Source of the DNA: Blepharisma stoltei
Lineage: Eukaryota > Ciliophora > Heterotrichea > Heterotrichida > Blepharismidae
Length of the DNA: 64,000 bases
Direction: 5' to 3'
NCBI GenBank assembly: GCA_914767885.1
Contig: CAJZBQ010000036.1
Coordinates: forward strand, 186,001 to 250,000
In this document: piece by piece, positions 1-12,632 of the stretch
Numbering within the stretch: the stretch's first letter is position 1
Layout: each line of letters starts with the position of its first letter
Program-made: the position numbers and the translations under genes
Notes under the pieces: model-generated
Seen by the model: only the letters and a program-made list of their open reading frames with translations
Databases searched by the model: none
Told to the model about the DNA's origin: nothing

Positions 1-3000
1 GAAAAAATACTGGAAACTCAGTTATATATACAGAAAGCCAAAATAGAAAGTCAACTATTGAAACTAAGAATTCTGTTTTTGAACACAACAATGCAAGAGT
101 CGCTTTTTTGAATTTTGATTATTTTACAGATAATGGTTCTGTTTTTCAGTTTAATTTTGCTCCTTATGGATCTTGTTTTTACCTTCGAAACTCTGCTATT
201 TTGTATGCAAGCTCATCACAATTTTTAAATAATACATGTGAGAAAGACGGAGGAGCGATATCAATTACTTCGAAATCGTTTTTTTATTGTGAAAGTTGTT
301 CATTTATTCAAAATAAAGCAAAAAGAAAAGGTGGAGTACTAAACGCTGAACAAGAGTCTCAATTTTTTATATTAAATTCAAAATTCGAAAAAAATTCATG
401 TGAAAATGATGGGTCTGCAATCTATGCTTTTAACTGCAATTTGATAGCTTCTTCACTAATTTTATCCCGATTTTCCAACAATTATGCATCAAACTTAGGT
501 TTGATTAATTTAGTTAGCTCAAAAATAAAGATCTCATCATCCATTTTTAGCAATAATTCAGCTGAGGGATACAGCCCAGGATTATCACTAACATATTCGA
601 ATGCAGAAATATATGATTCAAAATTTGAAAATCAAAGAAGTACTTCAGGAAGTTTTATATATTTATTAGCTGAAAGCAATGCATATGTAGCTAATGCATC
701 CTTTTATAATGGAAAATCAAGTGAAAGAGGTGGAGCAATTTATGCAAGCTCAAGCGCATTATTAATCAGTGACTCATTTTTTAACAAGTTATCGTCTCCT
801 TATGGTGGTGCAATTTATGCTTCTTTTGATAGCAAAATATCCATCAATAGCTCGAATTTTATTGATATAGAAAGCCCTAATGGAGGTGGAGTTATCAATG
901 CGAATCAAGTTGAATTATCAATTGAAAATTCAATTTTTAATAAATTTTCTGTTACAGGAATATATGGAAAACAAATAAAAAAGCTAGAAATTGTAAATTC
1001 TTCGTTTAGCAATGGCTCAGGAAATGATGGAGGAGCCCTTTATTGTGATTCATGCAAAAACATAGAAATTATTTATTGTAATTTTGCAAATAACTTTGCA
1101 TCTCTATATGGAGGTGCTTTATTTTTTAAATCTGCAAAAGATATCAGTAGCAACGTTAATATTACTTCAAGTCAATTTTTAAATAATTCGGCAGAAAATG
1201 GAGGAGCAATATACTCGAATAACGCAAATTTAAAAATAATTTTTTCCAATTTTAAGCAGAATAAAGCTATTTCAGGCCAAGACTTAACATATAAAAACAT
1301 TGATAGTGGGATTGGAGGGGGAGTCAATATGAACTGTTTCGATACAAAAAAATGTAAATTTGATATTAATTCAAGCAACTTTGTTGAAAATTTCGCAGAG
1401 TATAATGGTGGAGGTGTCAGCTGAGATGACCAAACTCCTTCACTTTTCAATAATACATACAAGAATAATGCAGCTCAATATGGTAAAGATATAGCTTCAT
1501 ATCCAATCAAGCTAATGCAAGTAAAAGCAGATGGCAGTTTAGCAGATTTTAATAGCAAAAGATTATTATCAGACCCTGTTTCAAGCCTAAATTTAACAGA
1601 AATCGCACCTGGACAACGCATTAAAAATCAACTGCAAATTGCTTTGGTTGACGATTTAAATCGTATCATAGCCACTGATAATATTAGTGAAGCTGTGCTT
1701 AAATCTACAAGTTTAACAACCCAAATTTCAGGAATAACAAAAGTTACTGCATCAAAAGGAATATTTAACTTCTCTGAACTTGTTATTTCTGCTGAGCCTG
1801 GATCGAATATTCAAATAATTGCTACCTCTTCAGCAATTGATATTTCCAAAATAAAATCTTCAGGTCAAAGCAATTATAGCCAAAATTTAATATTAAATGT
1901 GAATATGAGAAAATGCAAAATTGGAGAGGTCATATCAGGAAAAAGTTGTCAAATATGTCCCCAAGGGTTTTATAGTTTGAACCCAAACTTAATTTCTTGT
2001 CTTTCTTGTCCCGATGAAGCTCAATGCCTTGGAAATTATACAATGGTTCCACGCCCTGGATATTGGAGAGACAATATGTATACAGATAAATTTTGAAAAT
2101 GCCCAAATACTTCATCTTGTTTAGGCTCACCTAATATAAATAATATTTCATATACAGGTGAATGCAGCAAATCCTACAAGGGCAATAAGTGTGAATCTTG
2201 CCAAGCAGGATTTTCTTATACTTCAAGCAATAGATGCGAGGAGTGTCCAGGATATAAAACTAACGTTTTAGTGACTATAGGAATAACAATAGGGTTAATT
2301 ATTTTATTGGCGATTATAATAAAAACAACAAGAAAATCAGCTCTAAAGCCAAAATCACAAACTTCAATTTTCATAAAAATATTTTTGAATTATTTTCAAA
2401 TGATCATTTTAGTGTCCACTTTTAAGCTCAATTGATCATCTGAAGTTTTAACCCTTTTTAATATTCAAAATAATGCAGATTATATATATCAGCAAATTTA
2501 CTCATGCCAATGCTTATTTGGAGAAAATGACAACAGAAATTTAGTTTATTTCAAAATTCTTATTATGGTGGCTTTAATTCCAGCTGTTATGCTAGTTTTG
2601 AGTTTATTTTTTTGGATTATTATAAAATTAGTCAAAACTTCATATAAAACATTTTGGGATGATTTTATATCAACTGGGATTATTTTACTGTTTTTAATTC
2701 ATCCAAGCGTAGTGAGAAAAATGTTTGCTTCAATGAATTGCACAGAAATAAATCCTGGCGAATATTGGTTAGAAGAAAATCTTGATATAAGATGCTGAAA
2801 TTATGATCACATAGTTTATGTGGCAACCATTTCATTGCCATCTATTATTTTATGGGGAATTATTTTGCCTACAGTTTGCTTGATAAATATTATTAGAAAT
2901 AAAAGCAGACTTAGTGATTTAGGTGTGCGCCTAAGATATGGATTTCTTTTCAATGGATACAAAGATAATCTCTATTTTTGGGAATTTATCATTTTGTATA

Positions 3001-3497
3001 GTAAAGTTATTCTTATTTGCTGTTCAGTTTTTTTAGCAAGAATATCTTTAAAAATTCAAGCAATAATTGTGGCTATTTTATATTCAATATATTTACGACT
3101 ACAGTATTCAAACAACCCTTATATTGAGCCTAATCTAAATCAAATGGAATTAAGGCTGAGGATAGTGTGTGCAGTCACTATATGAAGTGGACTTTACTAT
3201 TTAATGGGATCTTTAGATGAAAAAGCTGGATACTTTTTCTTTGCGACTATTTTAATAGCAAATTGCTATTTTTTAATTTATTGATCGTTTTGCGTCCTCA
3301 AATCGATTTCTCGATCAATAATTAATAAACTTAAGAACCTCAGAAAATCAAAAAAAGTGGCAAATTGTTCAGACGAAAACAGTTATAAAAGTGATGATTC
3401 AAAAGCAGCTTTCAATCGAATTGAAGTTTCCCTAGCATCAAATAGTATATCAATCAATGAAAGCCACTCTCTAGAAGATAAAGAGAGTATTCAATAA
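1..3497 (+). CDS. A1: beta-helix / Cys-rich / multi-pass membrane protein, 5' end outside window
   Basis: The frame is open from base 3 to the TAA at 3495-3497, with UGA read as Trp (for example at 1423, where paralogue A2 has TGG). The visible ~1165 residues begin with many degenerate repeats of the type N-x-S-x-F-x-N-N-x-A-x-x-x-G-G-A-I-Y, typical of right-handed beta-helix (pectin-lyase-like) surface proteins. A Cys block follows (C-x2-C-P-x-G-F-Y, then G-Y-W-R-D-N, about 1900-2250), then roughly nine hydrophobic segments (2270-3300) and a charged tail. By family logic it is a cell-surface adhesion or receptor-like protein; its ligand is unknown. No insert interrupts the visible part, whereas paralogue A2 has five. 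The N-terminal Notch-like repeats seen in A2 would lie upstream of the window. Confidence 0.88.
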
Positions 3498-3699
3498 GAT
3501 ACATTTTGGCTCTTGAAGTAGAGGGCCTATTTACAAGGCAAATACACTTTACAAAGCAAAGAGTGAGGCATACAGGGCATTAATTATCTCAGACTACCAA
3601 ATTTAAATCTTTTAAAGATACATAAAACGCTGTGAGATTGTGTCAAAGCCTTTTGACGAAACTGATTCAGAAACTAATGAATTTTGCTCAAATGAAGAA

Positions 3700-4224
3700 A
3701 TGTGGGATGAAATAGACTTTCTTGACATGCAAATAAAAATCTTGGAGGATGAACTGGGAGAAGAAGCCTGGGATGATGAAGATGAAGCTGTTGAAGAAGG
3801 AACGGATGAAGTGGAATGTCTGAGACTCTGACTCGCTGGACAGAAAGGTGAGGTTCTGGATGCTGGGGAGCTGATCCTAGCCACAGGATCCATCAATCAG
3901 GTACCGATAGAGATCATTGAGTGGGTGAAGGTGGAAAGCAAGGAGACCGAAAGCCTGGAACATCAAAATAGCCAGAAAAGACCAAAAAGACCAAAAAGAC
4001 CAAAAAGACCAAAAAGACCAAAAAGACCAAAAAGACCAAAAAGACCAAAAAGACCAAAAAGACCAAATGACAGAGCGATAAAGGTTTTTCGCACAAGGAT
4101 ACTGATAGATAGAGCAGAGAGGTATGAAAAAGCGGAAGTGGGTAGTGAATTCAAGCAAATAAAAATAGATAGGTGATGATTAAGAGGCCATAAGGCCTGT
4201 GGCAGTGAAGCTGCTGAAAATTAA
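3700..4224 (+). CDS. Hypothetical acidic/KRP-repeat protein (doubtful)
   Basis: An open frame runs from an ATG at 3700 to TAA at 4222-4224, reading through TGA codons as Trp; the same frame stays open back to about 3612 without an ATG. The product would be ~174 residues: an Asp/Glu-rich start, a middle with no family resemblance that I recognise, ten tandem Lys-Arg-Pro tripeptides encoded by a perfect 9-bp minisatellite, and a basic end. Base composition is richer in G and C than the neighbouring genes, so this may be a different kind of DNA (repeat-derived or a relic). No paralogue in the window supports it. Confidence 0.3.
3976..4065 (+). repeat. 9-bp minisatellite, 10 perfect units (AAAAGACCA)
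   Basis: Ten uninterrupted 9-bp units. Because the unit is a multiple of three, all frames stay open; the plus frame gives Lys-Arg-Pro and the minus frames give Phe-Trp-Ser or Leu-Val-Phe repeats. Perfect identity between units points to recent slippage. Confidence 0.95.
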
Positions 4225-4708
4225 GGTAAAGGTAAGGAATTTAAGATGATCTGCGATGTGAATATGCTCTGATTATACTTTGATTTGTGTTGTGAATGAA
4301 AAATTTTGAGGGAGTATAATAAATTTATTTTTCAAGTTCATATTCGCCAAAAGTTTTGTTTCTTCTTAATTTTTTTTATAAAATTTGTTGAATTCATAAA
4401 AATTATGATGAGAGCTATTTTTCTAAAAAGTAGGAATTTCCAATTTTTGATTGAAGACGGAGAGAGAGGAGTTACTAAATTAAAAATTTATTAAAATAAA
4501 TTTATCATAAAGCTTAAATGATAGCTAAACTTTGAAATAATTATTTGAATTTTTGTTTATGAAAATAGAGTTTATTTTAATATTAATTTTCTCAAAGTTC
4601 CATATTAAAAACGAATAGCTAGCGATGATATCTTAAATCATTAAATATGCTAACTATTTTATCATAATTTTACTTAAGCAAATTAAAATTTATAGTTTAT
4701 TTTCTAAA
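4225..4708. other. Intergenic stretch between ORF 3700-4224 and B1
   Basis: About 480 bp of AT-rich sequence. I see no conserved frame, RNA gene or repeat. It should hold the short upstream region of B1. Confidence 0.6.
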
Positions 4709-7700
4709 ATGATTTTTCTTGCTCTTTCCTTATGGTTTGCCAAAGGCTTAAATCTTACCTGTAGTTCATCGATTTGTCCAGATATTATGGTAATTTTTAT
4801 TGTAGAAAGGTAATCACCAATGCAATCCTGAATGCATGACATCCTATTGCAACTATGACACTAGCACTCAGTTCTTTAGTTCAATCGATAAAAACAAATC
4901 AGATTGCTATGAAAATTGTGTTTTTGATGGTTGTGATGCCCAAAATCTAGGAAATGGTATCTGCGATACTTCTTGTAACACTGAAAACTGCGGGTATGAT
5001 TGAGGCGATTGCACTTGTTCCCCAGGGTGTTTAAATTCTATGCTTGGCGACGGAAATTGTGATGAAGCTTGTGATAATTGAAGCTGCGACCTTGATAATC
5101 ATGACTGTGGGCAATGTGCAGATGGATGTTTTCCAACTATGTTAGGGAATGGAATATGCGATTCTGCTTGCAATAATGAAGATTGTTTATATGATTATAA
5201 AGATTGTCGATGCTCAGATGATTGCGAATGGACAGATTATGGAGCTTGTAAACCAGAATGCTTGATATTCAGCTGCAATTATGACAAAGTGGATCAATAT
5301 CCTAATAACTGATGCCAAGACGAGCCATTAGCTATTTTTTCGTCTTATCAGCAAATTATCCGTAATGACTTTTCATATGTTGTGCTTCTAGAGGACTGTT
5401 ATGAAGCTTCTAATTATGCATGCTCAGAAGAAAAAGCATTAAATTTTACAGATTGTTATGAAGAGTGCAATATTTTAGAATGCAATTATGCCAATGGTAA
5501 CTGCGAAACTCGTCATAATTATTATTGTCTTCGCTCTTATAATAATTTGAGTGGGTGCCTCTCATGCATAAACAATCAATATCAAGTTATTAAGTATTTA
5601 TGAAATCAAACTTGCACATCATATCCCTTTTGAGAAGTAGGTGTCTGGCTATTTCCTGATGGATCACTCGTAAAAATGCTTCCAAATGATACTTCGTCAG
5701 CAAAAAATCCTCATGTTTATTATGTGAAGCCAAGTGCAAATTCTAACTGATTAAGTGGGAATGGCACTTATTCTTCTCAATTTTCATCTTTAAGCTATGC
5801 ACTTGCAAACATCCTGTATAGTTATTCGATTATTTATTTATCTCAAAGTAATTACTATACTGAGCATCAGGCTATAAGAAAACAACAATTCCCTATGGTA
5901 AATAAATATTATGAAGCAAAATATATTTTTAGGCATTTAACTTCAAGAAATATAAAAGTTAAACCTTTGGATAATTCTCCAAGCGGCTCCATGCCATTTA
6001 AACAGAAAATTTTTGGTAGAGTGACTTTCTCGGATATTTTAGTCAAAAATTTTTCCTCGTGATAAATTTGATAGAATTTAAATGGCTCATGCAATGTCGC
6101 ATGAGGAAATGCTACGATTAAAGATAAATATAAGGAAAAAGCTCCTATCAAATGCCTAGGAATGTCTCCAATCACTATAAGAAGAGCAAAAGACGATTCT
6201 AAATGGTCAATTATGAGGTTTCCTTTAACGAATATTCCAAATTTTGAAATAAATAACGTCATTTTTGACTGGAAAAATACAGATTCCTCTTGTAATAATG
6301 ATAATTACTGCGATTATTGCCCTATTGTTACTTCAAACTCAGATTTAAGTATTTATTATAACGATAGAGGTGAAAAAATTAGTGCATGTTTGCCTATTAC
6401 GTGATGTTCAATGAATAACGCTATAAATTTTCGGTTCATGCCATTAATCTAAACATTTTCTTGGTGTGATTATTTAATTAAAGGATTTTTGGTCTAATAT
6501 GAAAGTTTAATAGGGGATTTTTACCCAGAGACATTTGCTTGAAAAACTTAATAAAATCAGATCAAATGTCTTGAGAGGAAAAATCTCGACCGAAATCACC
6601 AGGAATGTTCTAATCAAATAGCATATACCCAAATTTTTTTGATGTTAAATCAAGCAATTTAGTATTAAACAACGTGAGTTTTATAAATTTTCGAACAGAT
6701 TTTAATTCAATTTTTTGGGTCACAAATGACAGCAACCTGACTTTCAATAATGTCATGTTTGATAATGTTAAAGTTTTTAATAGCGATAATTCAGCAATTA
6801 TTTCATGGAACAGCTCAGGAAGTCTACAATTTAATAAAGGCACTGTGAGTAGGGTTAATAATGGATATGAAATAAAGGATTCATTTCGTATGAAAGGATT
6901 TTTAAATGTGATTTTTGCGAATTCTATTGTTTTGAGAAACGTTAATTTTATGCGTAATGTGGTGCTGGAACCGCTATCATTTGCTCCGAACAGAGGCACT
7001 TTATTATTTCTAAATTTATTTCAGATGCTAGAAATTGATTCTTGCGTTTTTATATATAACTATTGCGAGCTTGGAATAATAAATATACAACCGCAATATT
7101 ATGATTTTAGCAATGAAACTAATGAGGATGGAGAAATAATTTACTCAACTCTAAATCATATTCATATTGTGAACTCAAATTTTACATCAAACTATGGGAA
7201 AGTAGCAGGAGTATTATACTTACATTATAATTATGAGCTTCAGAATTTATTAATTGAAAATTCATCATTTACATTAAATGGGATTGAAACTGGACCTTTG
7301 ATATATATTGAAAGTGATTATATCAACCAAAAATATTTATCAGATATTATTTTAGAAACCTCTGTTAATGGCAAAAATGCTGCTGAAAGAAAGTACTTAG
7401 CAAAATGAACAAAAATTCAAAACTCAAGCTTTGTTGAAAATTACTCTGGTAGTAGTGGTATTCTTGAAATTAAAAAAATGATTAATATAGATTTAAGGGA
7501 TGTTTTTATGATTTCAAATGGCGTAATTTCATCTGAATCTATGAATGCTAACTCAATAATTTTAAAATACTATATTGAAAACCCAAATATGTATATAAAA
7601 CTCAACGTTACTGATCCTCCAGATTTAAATTGTGAGTCTTTATCATCAATATCAGATTCCATTAACTTAAATCTAGATAAAGTGAGCATTTTAAAAAATT

Positions 7701-10700
7701 ATTGTAAAAATTCTTTACCAGGAATTATTATATCAAATACAACAAATTCAACAATAATTTCATCAAATTTTGAAAATAACAGTGGATCAGGTTTCAATGG
7801 GATTTGTTTAACGATAAATAAAAATGCTTTCATGACTATTAAAGACTCATTTTTCATCTCAAATCAGAATAATCAACCTAGAAATCCAGGTGCGATAAAT
7901 AGTCTTTCCGATTTATTGTTACAAAATTGTTCATTTTTAAATAATATCGCAGATTTAGGCGGAGCTTTGTATTTTGTTGGTCAGAACCTTAGAATTATCT
8001 CTTCACATTTTGACTCAAATAAATCGCCTAATTTAAATGGAGGTGCTATTTATTATTCTTTATCTCTATATGATATCAATAACTTTTTATTTTCTATTAC
8101 AAAAACAATTTTTACAAACAACTCCTGTACTCTAAATGGAGGGGGAATTTTCATATCAAAAAATTCTCCTGTTGAACTCTCATTAATGCTGAAAATTGAT
8201 AATACTGATTTTTATAACAACAAGGCATATGCAGGCTCTTCGCTTTTTATAGACGGAAATGCTCAACTTTCTACTGATTCTTCAATAAGTAATTGTAAAT
8301 TTCAAGAAAATAAAGCAAGCTTCTCAGGCACTATTTGAGTCTATTATATTAATGGGCTATTGGAAATTAATTCTTGCAATTTTGTTAAGAACGATGGACT
8401 ATTTAGCTCAGGGTTAAGTATAGCGATAGGTGAAAACAGCTCTGAAAAAATTTCGAAATTAACTTTAAACTCTTGCAATTTTCAATTTAATAAGGGTAAC
8501 GTGACTATATCAATTGATAATCCTTATACAAACTCAACACTAGAAACAAATTATTGCTTATTTGAATATAATTATGGATCTGTATTTTCACTTGATAATG
8601 GCTACGTAATTGATAAAAATTCAAGATTTCAGCACAATTATTCACCAAATTCTGGAGGAGTTCTGAACTTAAAGAATTCTGCAATTTTTGTAGCTGAAAA
8701 TGCAATTTATATTAACTGCAGTAGCAGTCTTAACGGTGGAATAGCTTCGATTAGCATGAATTCTCAATACTTTTGCTTTTCTTGTAGATTTACAGAGAAT
8801 TCCTCAAAATCCTCAGGAGGTGTTATATATGCTGACTCAGATGCTGCATTTCATATATATAGCTCAATACTTAATAAAAACTCATGTAAAAATAGAGGAT
8901 CAGCTATATTCATGGCAAGTGCATTGGCTAATTCATCTATAGATAATTCTAAGGTAATTGAAAACTATTCATACGGTGAAGGAACTATAGCTCTTTTAGC
9001 ATCAATCATTTCTATTAATTCCTTAGAAATTTCTAATAACTCAGTTAGCGAAAAATATCCAGGGATTCATCTAGAAAATTCAAATGCTGTGATTGCCAAC
9101 TCTTCCTTTTCTAATCAAAATGGAGATGAAGGCTGCTTTATTTTTCTAAGCTCAAGTTCCGTAGCGATCATAAATTCAAGCTTTCATGATGGATTTTCAA
9201 AAAATTCAGGAACAGCTTTGCATGCAACATCTAGCATCCTAAATATTTTTTCAACAACATTTTTAAATCTTTTTTCAAATAGCGCAGGGGGATCAATTTA
9301 TTTATGAGAAAACAGCAATCTTACTCTAAAAGATTCAATATTCATAAATTCAAACTCATCAATCGACTCATATACAAGCTTTATCGAGATAACAAACACA
9401 TCATTTACGAATTATTCAAGTTCTTGCATTTATGGATCTCAAATTAATTTATTAGCCAAATCATCCTATTTTTTAAACGGTTATAGCAGTACTGTTGGAG
9501 CAGCATTATATTGCTCGGAATGTAATAATATTTCTATAATTTCATCTGAGTTTTCAAATAATACTGCTCAAAAAGGAGGAGCTTTTTATATAGAAAATAA
9601 AGCTGATCATCTTAATTCTTCTCAATGCAATATAAAGTCTTCTAGATTTATTTCAAATATAGCTGGTAATGGAGGAGCTATTTGGACAAATAATATAAAT
9701 TTGAATATTTTTGCATCAGTATTTGATGAAAATTACGCTAAAGATTGAGAGACAAAAACAATTCAAGAAATAGCTGATGGTATTGGAGGAGCTATAAGAG
9801 TGAGTTGTGAGGAATCAGAAATCCCTTGCTATTTTGATATTTCCTCAAACAATTTTAGTAGCAATTGGGCAGCTTATAAAGGAGGAGCTATCAACTGAGA
9901 TGACTCAAGACCCAAATTGGAAAATAATAATTTTTGAAATAATTCAGCACTATATGGAAATGATATAGCCTCGTTTCCAACTATGATGGTGTTTCTAAAT
10001 GATACAAACCAAAGAGTTCTTCAATATCAAGGAAACTCTGAATTGACTCTTAATAATATTGCATCTGGACAAAATAAAAATCCGCCATTAACTTTTGCTT
10101 TGGTTGATGATATTTCTCAGATAATTACAACCGATTGCATCAGTCAGACCCAGCTTCAATCTTTAAGTGATGATTTAATTATTTCTGGGACCTCAATTGC
10201 ATATGCAGCGCACGGAATTTTTTACTTAAATGAATATATTATTTCAGCCAAACCAGGATCTTCTCTTCAAATCAACATTGTTTCTTCAGCGATAGATGAG
10301 TCAAAAATGAATAAATCTCCTTATTCAATACAAATGTCATCAAAATTGCCTATATATGTAAACTTGAGGCTGTGTGAGATTGGTGAGGCAACTGTCGGTC
10401 TTGACTGTGAAATTTGTCTTGAAAATTATTATAATATTGATAGTAAAAAATCTAAGTGCTTAGATTGCCCTTCTTCTGCAATTTGCTATGGAAACTATAC
10501 AATCGTTCCAAAGAGTGGCTATTGGAGAGACAATAAATTCACTGATCATTTTTGGAAATGTCCATATCCACCAGCCTGCTTAGGGTCTCCAGATATTTCA
10601 AACTTATCCTTTACTGGAAAATGTGCCAAAGGATACGAAAATAATATGTGTCACTCATGTGCGAAAGGATATTCTAGATTATATAAAAACGAATGCCAAG

Positions 10701-12001
10701 AATGCAAAAGCACTGCTAGTAATGCTTTGAGGCTTTTAGGAATTTTTAGTTTGCTTGTTTTTATGGTGATAGCTATAATAAAAACTTCAAGAAAATCTGC
10801 ATTCGAGCAGGCATCTTTGTCATCCATTTATATAAAAATTTTTTGGAATTATTTACAGATCATGATTATAATAGCTACTTTTAGCTTAAATTGGCCTTAT
10901 GAAGCAGTTCAATTATTTTATATCCAGACTTGCATGGACTATATAGGGGCCCAGCTATATTCTGCTGACTGTTTTTTGCAATCTTTATATTCAAAAAATG
11001 ATGTCTATTATTACAAAATATTAATTACTAGTTTAACTCCATTTTCTCTTGCATTCATTTGCCTGCTGTTATGATTGATAATTTATGCAATAAAAAAGAA
11101 AAATCTAAAAGAGTTTCTAGATGATTACCTATCGACATTTACAGTTATATTATTTTTGATTCACCCAAGTATCACAAATATAATGTTCAGTATTTTTAGT
11201 TGCAAAGAAGTAAATAGTGGAGAATACTGATTATATGCAGACCTTGGAATTAGATGTTGGGACGGCCATCATTTACTTTATGGACTTTTATTCGCATTGC
11301 CTACAATAATTATTTGGGTAATTGCAGTCCCTGCACTCTGTCTTATAAAATTAGTAAAAAACAGAAGAAAACTAGAAGATATATCAATTAAAATGAAATT
11401 TGGATTTTTATTTAATGGCTACAACTTAAAGCATTATTATTGGGAATTTTTAATCTTATACTGAAAAGTTATTTTAATTATACTTTCGGTGTTTTTCTCA
11501 AATTTTTCAATAAATATTCAAGCTCTTACCGTAGCTTTAATGCTTGCTATATTTCTCCATATTCAAGTTAAAAATCAGCCTTATTGTGTAACACTGGTCA
11601 ATAAAGTAGAAATATTTTCTATAGTCGCTGCTCTTATAACAATTATAGCTGGCCTCTTCTTTATAACTGATGATTTAGATAGTATCGGTGATAATATTTT
11701 ACTTGCTTTTTTATTGCTTTTCAACTTTATATTTATCATATATATAGCAACTCAGCTTCTAATGCAAATTTCTATATTTAAAAAATGCTTTGTCATTTTA
11801 GCAAATGTTTTGCACATTAACAAAGAAAAAAAATATCAAGTCAGGGATGACTTAGATTATAAAAATGTTAACGACCACGAAAGCAAGTTTATTACAGTCG
11901 GCATCTCAAGCGTTCAAAATTTATCTGAAATTAAGTATGATTCAATTGTTTCCATGGAAATAGATCCTTTTGCTTCAGAAAATTCACAAGCTATAAGTTA
12001 A
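4709..12001 (+). CDS. B1: Notch-repeat / beta-helix / multi-pass membrane receptor-like protein
   Basis: Starts at ATG 4709, which opens a clear signal peptide (M-I-F-L-A-L-S-L-W-F-A); ends with TAA 11999-12001. After removing one 16-nt intron and two inserts the coding length is 6891 nt (2296 residues), the same as paralogue B2. Approximate domains: Cys repeats of the Lin-12/Notch type (G-N-G-I-C-D-x2-C-N-x2-C-x-Y-D-x2-D-C) at residues 20-280; a long beta-helix repeat region at 420-1615; a Cys block with G-Y-W-R-D-N at 1750-1865; about nine membrane segments at 1870-2230; a soluble tail. Extracellular Notch-type and beta-helix parts on a polytopic membrane domain suggest a sensor or adhesion protein at the surface; that role is inferred. 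TGA Trp codons occur throughout (e.g. 8336-8338, 9305-9307). Confidence 0.92.
4790..4805 (+). other. 16-nt spliceosomal intron in B1
   Basis: The sequence GTAATTTTTATTGTAG lies between I-C-P-D-I-M and K-G-N-H-Q-C. Removing it joins the signal peptide exon to the Notch-like repeats in frame. Paralogue B2 has a 15-nt intron at the same position. Introns of 15-16 nt are known from heterotrich ciliates. Confidence 0.9.
5983..6171. mobile_element. 189-bp insert in B1 with 7-bp non-TA direct repeat
   Basis: TCTCCAA occurs at 5976-5982 and 6165-6171. Collapsing the two copies gives L-D-N-S-P-I-T-I-R-R, matching B2 (L-E-N-S-P-I-T-I-K-R). The insert contains an in-frame TAA. No pairing of TA dinucleotides that I tried restores the frame. 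Near its ends it shares short motifs (GG-C/T-TCCATGCCATT-like and GGAATGT) with the insert at 6424-6620. Confidence 0.75.
6424..6620. mobile_element. 197-bp TA-bounded IES-like insert in B1
   Basis: TA at 6422-6423 and at 6619-6620. The insert carries stop codons that B2 lacks. Removing one TA plus the insert rejoins the C-S-M-N-N segment to D-V-K-S-S-N-L-V-L-N-N, as in B2. The exact junction is less certain than others because the flanking residues differ between paralogues. Confidence 0.7.
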
Positions 12002-12187
12002 AAACATTCTCGCAATAAGCTTAATTTTTTATTTTCCGAAGGTTAATAATTTATGATTATTTAAATATCTAAAATTAAAAGATCTAAAAATAAAATATGA
12101 ATATAAGAAGTTTAAATTAAATACAAATTACCCAATACGTAAATTTGGCTTTCATAATTTTTAAACATAATAAAATAGCATAAGGTT

Positions 12188-12310
12188 ATGGTAAAGTTCA
12201 GCTGCTCCTTTGATTCTTTCGATGCAATCAATGCATGTCTGTCATCTGGTCAAAGCATTGATTTTCTCATAAGCAAGATTTTCTGATCACAGCATAGAGT
12301 GCATAAAAAT
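12188..12310 (+). pseudogene. 5' relic of a T-family gene
   Basis: Reads M-V-K-F-S-C-S-F-D-S-F-D-A-I from ATG 12188, closely matching the T3 start (M-N-K-V-S-C-S-L-D-S-F-D-A-I). After about 17 codons the similarity continues only at nucleotide level with indels. It lies upstream of T1 and shows that the tandem array once had another member here. Confidence 0.7.
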
Positions 12311-12632
12311 TGCAACAACAAAAAATCAAAAGAAAATTAATCAAATATATAATCTTTATAAAGCAGATCTTAATTGACTGCTTTTAAAACCTTAGGAATA
12401 ATATTTATCAGCGTTATATAGGCATTAAAATCAACAGGGTATCTCACATCAGCTGTTTCTTTATTCTTTTCTCTCATCATTTCTGATCCTGCATAGATCT
12501 ACCTAACACCTGACCAGATGCAAAAGGTATTTTCTGCTTTCTGAGTGATTTTCTTCAAGGTGCTTCTAGGTAGCTAAATCGTCTCCATTGTCATAATTAA
12601 CTTAAATAAGATATAAAAATAAAATATCAAGC
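12311..12632. other. T1 upstream region, duplicated upstream of T2
   Basis: The last ~230 bases before the T1 ATG resemble the ~230 bases before the T2 ATG (shared strings such as CTTCTAGGTAGCTAAAT versus CTTCTATGTAGCTAAAT). The duplication unit therefore included the promoter-proximal DNA. No gene seen. Confidence 0.55.

Noticed and set aside
1423-1425. End of gene A1 at TGA
   Set aside because: Paralogue A2 has TGG at this Trp, and homology continues for ~690 further codons; UGA is sense here.
3877-4158. Minus-strand ORFs with Phe-Trp-Ser or Leu-Val-Phe repeats
   Set aside because: Produced by the 9-bp minisatellite, which leaves every frame open.
5909-6262. 117-codon minus ORF across an insert in B1
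   Set aside because: Shadow of B1 on the opposite strand plus insert sequence; no conservation in B2.
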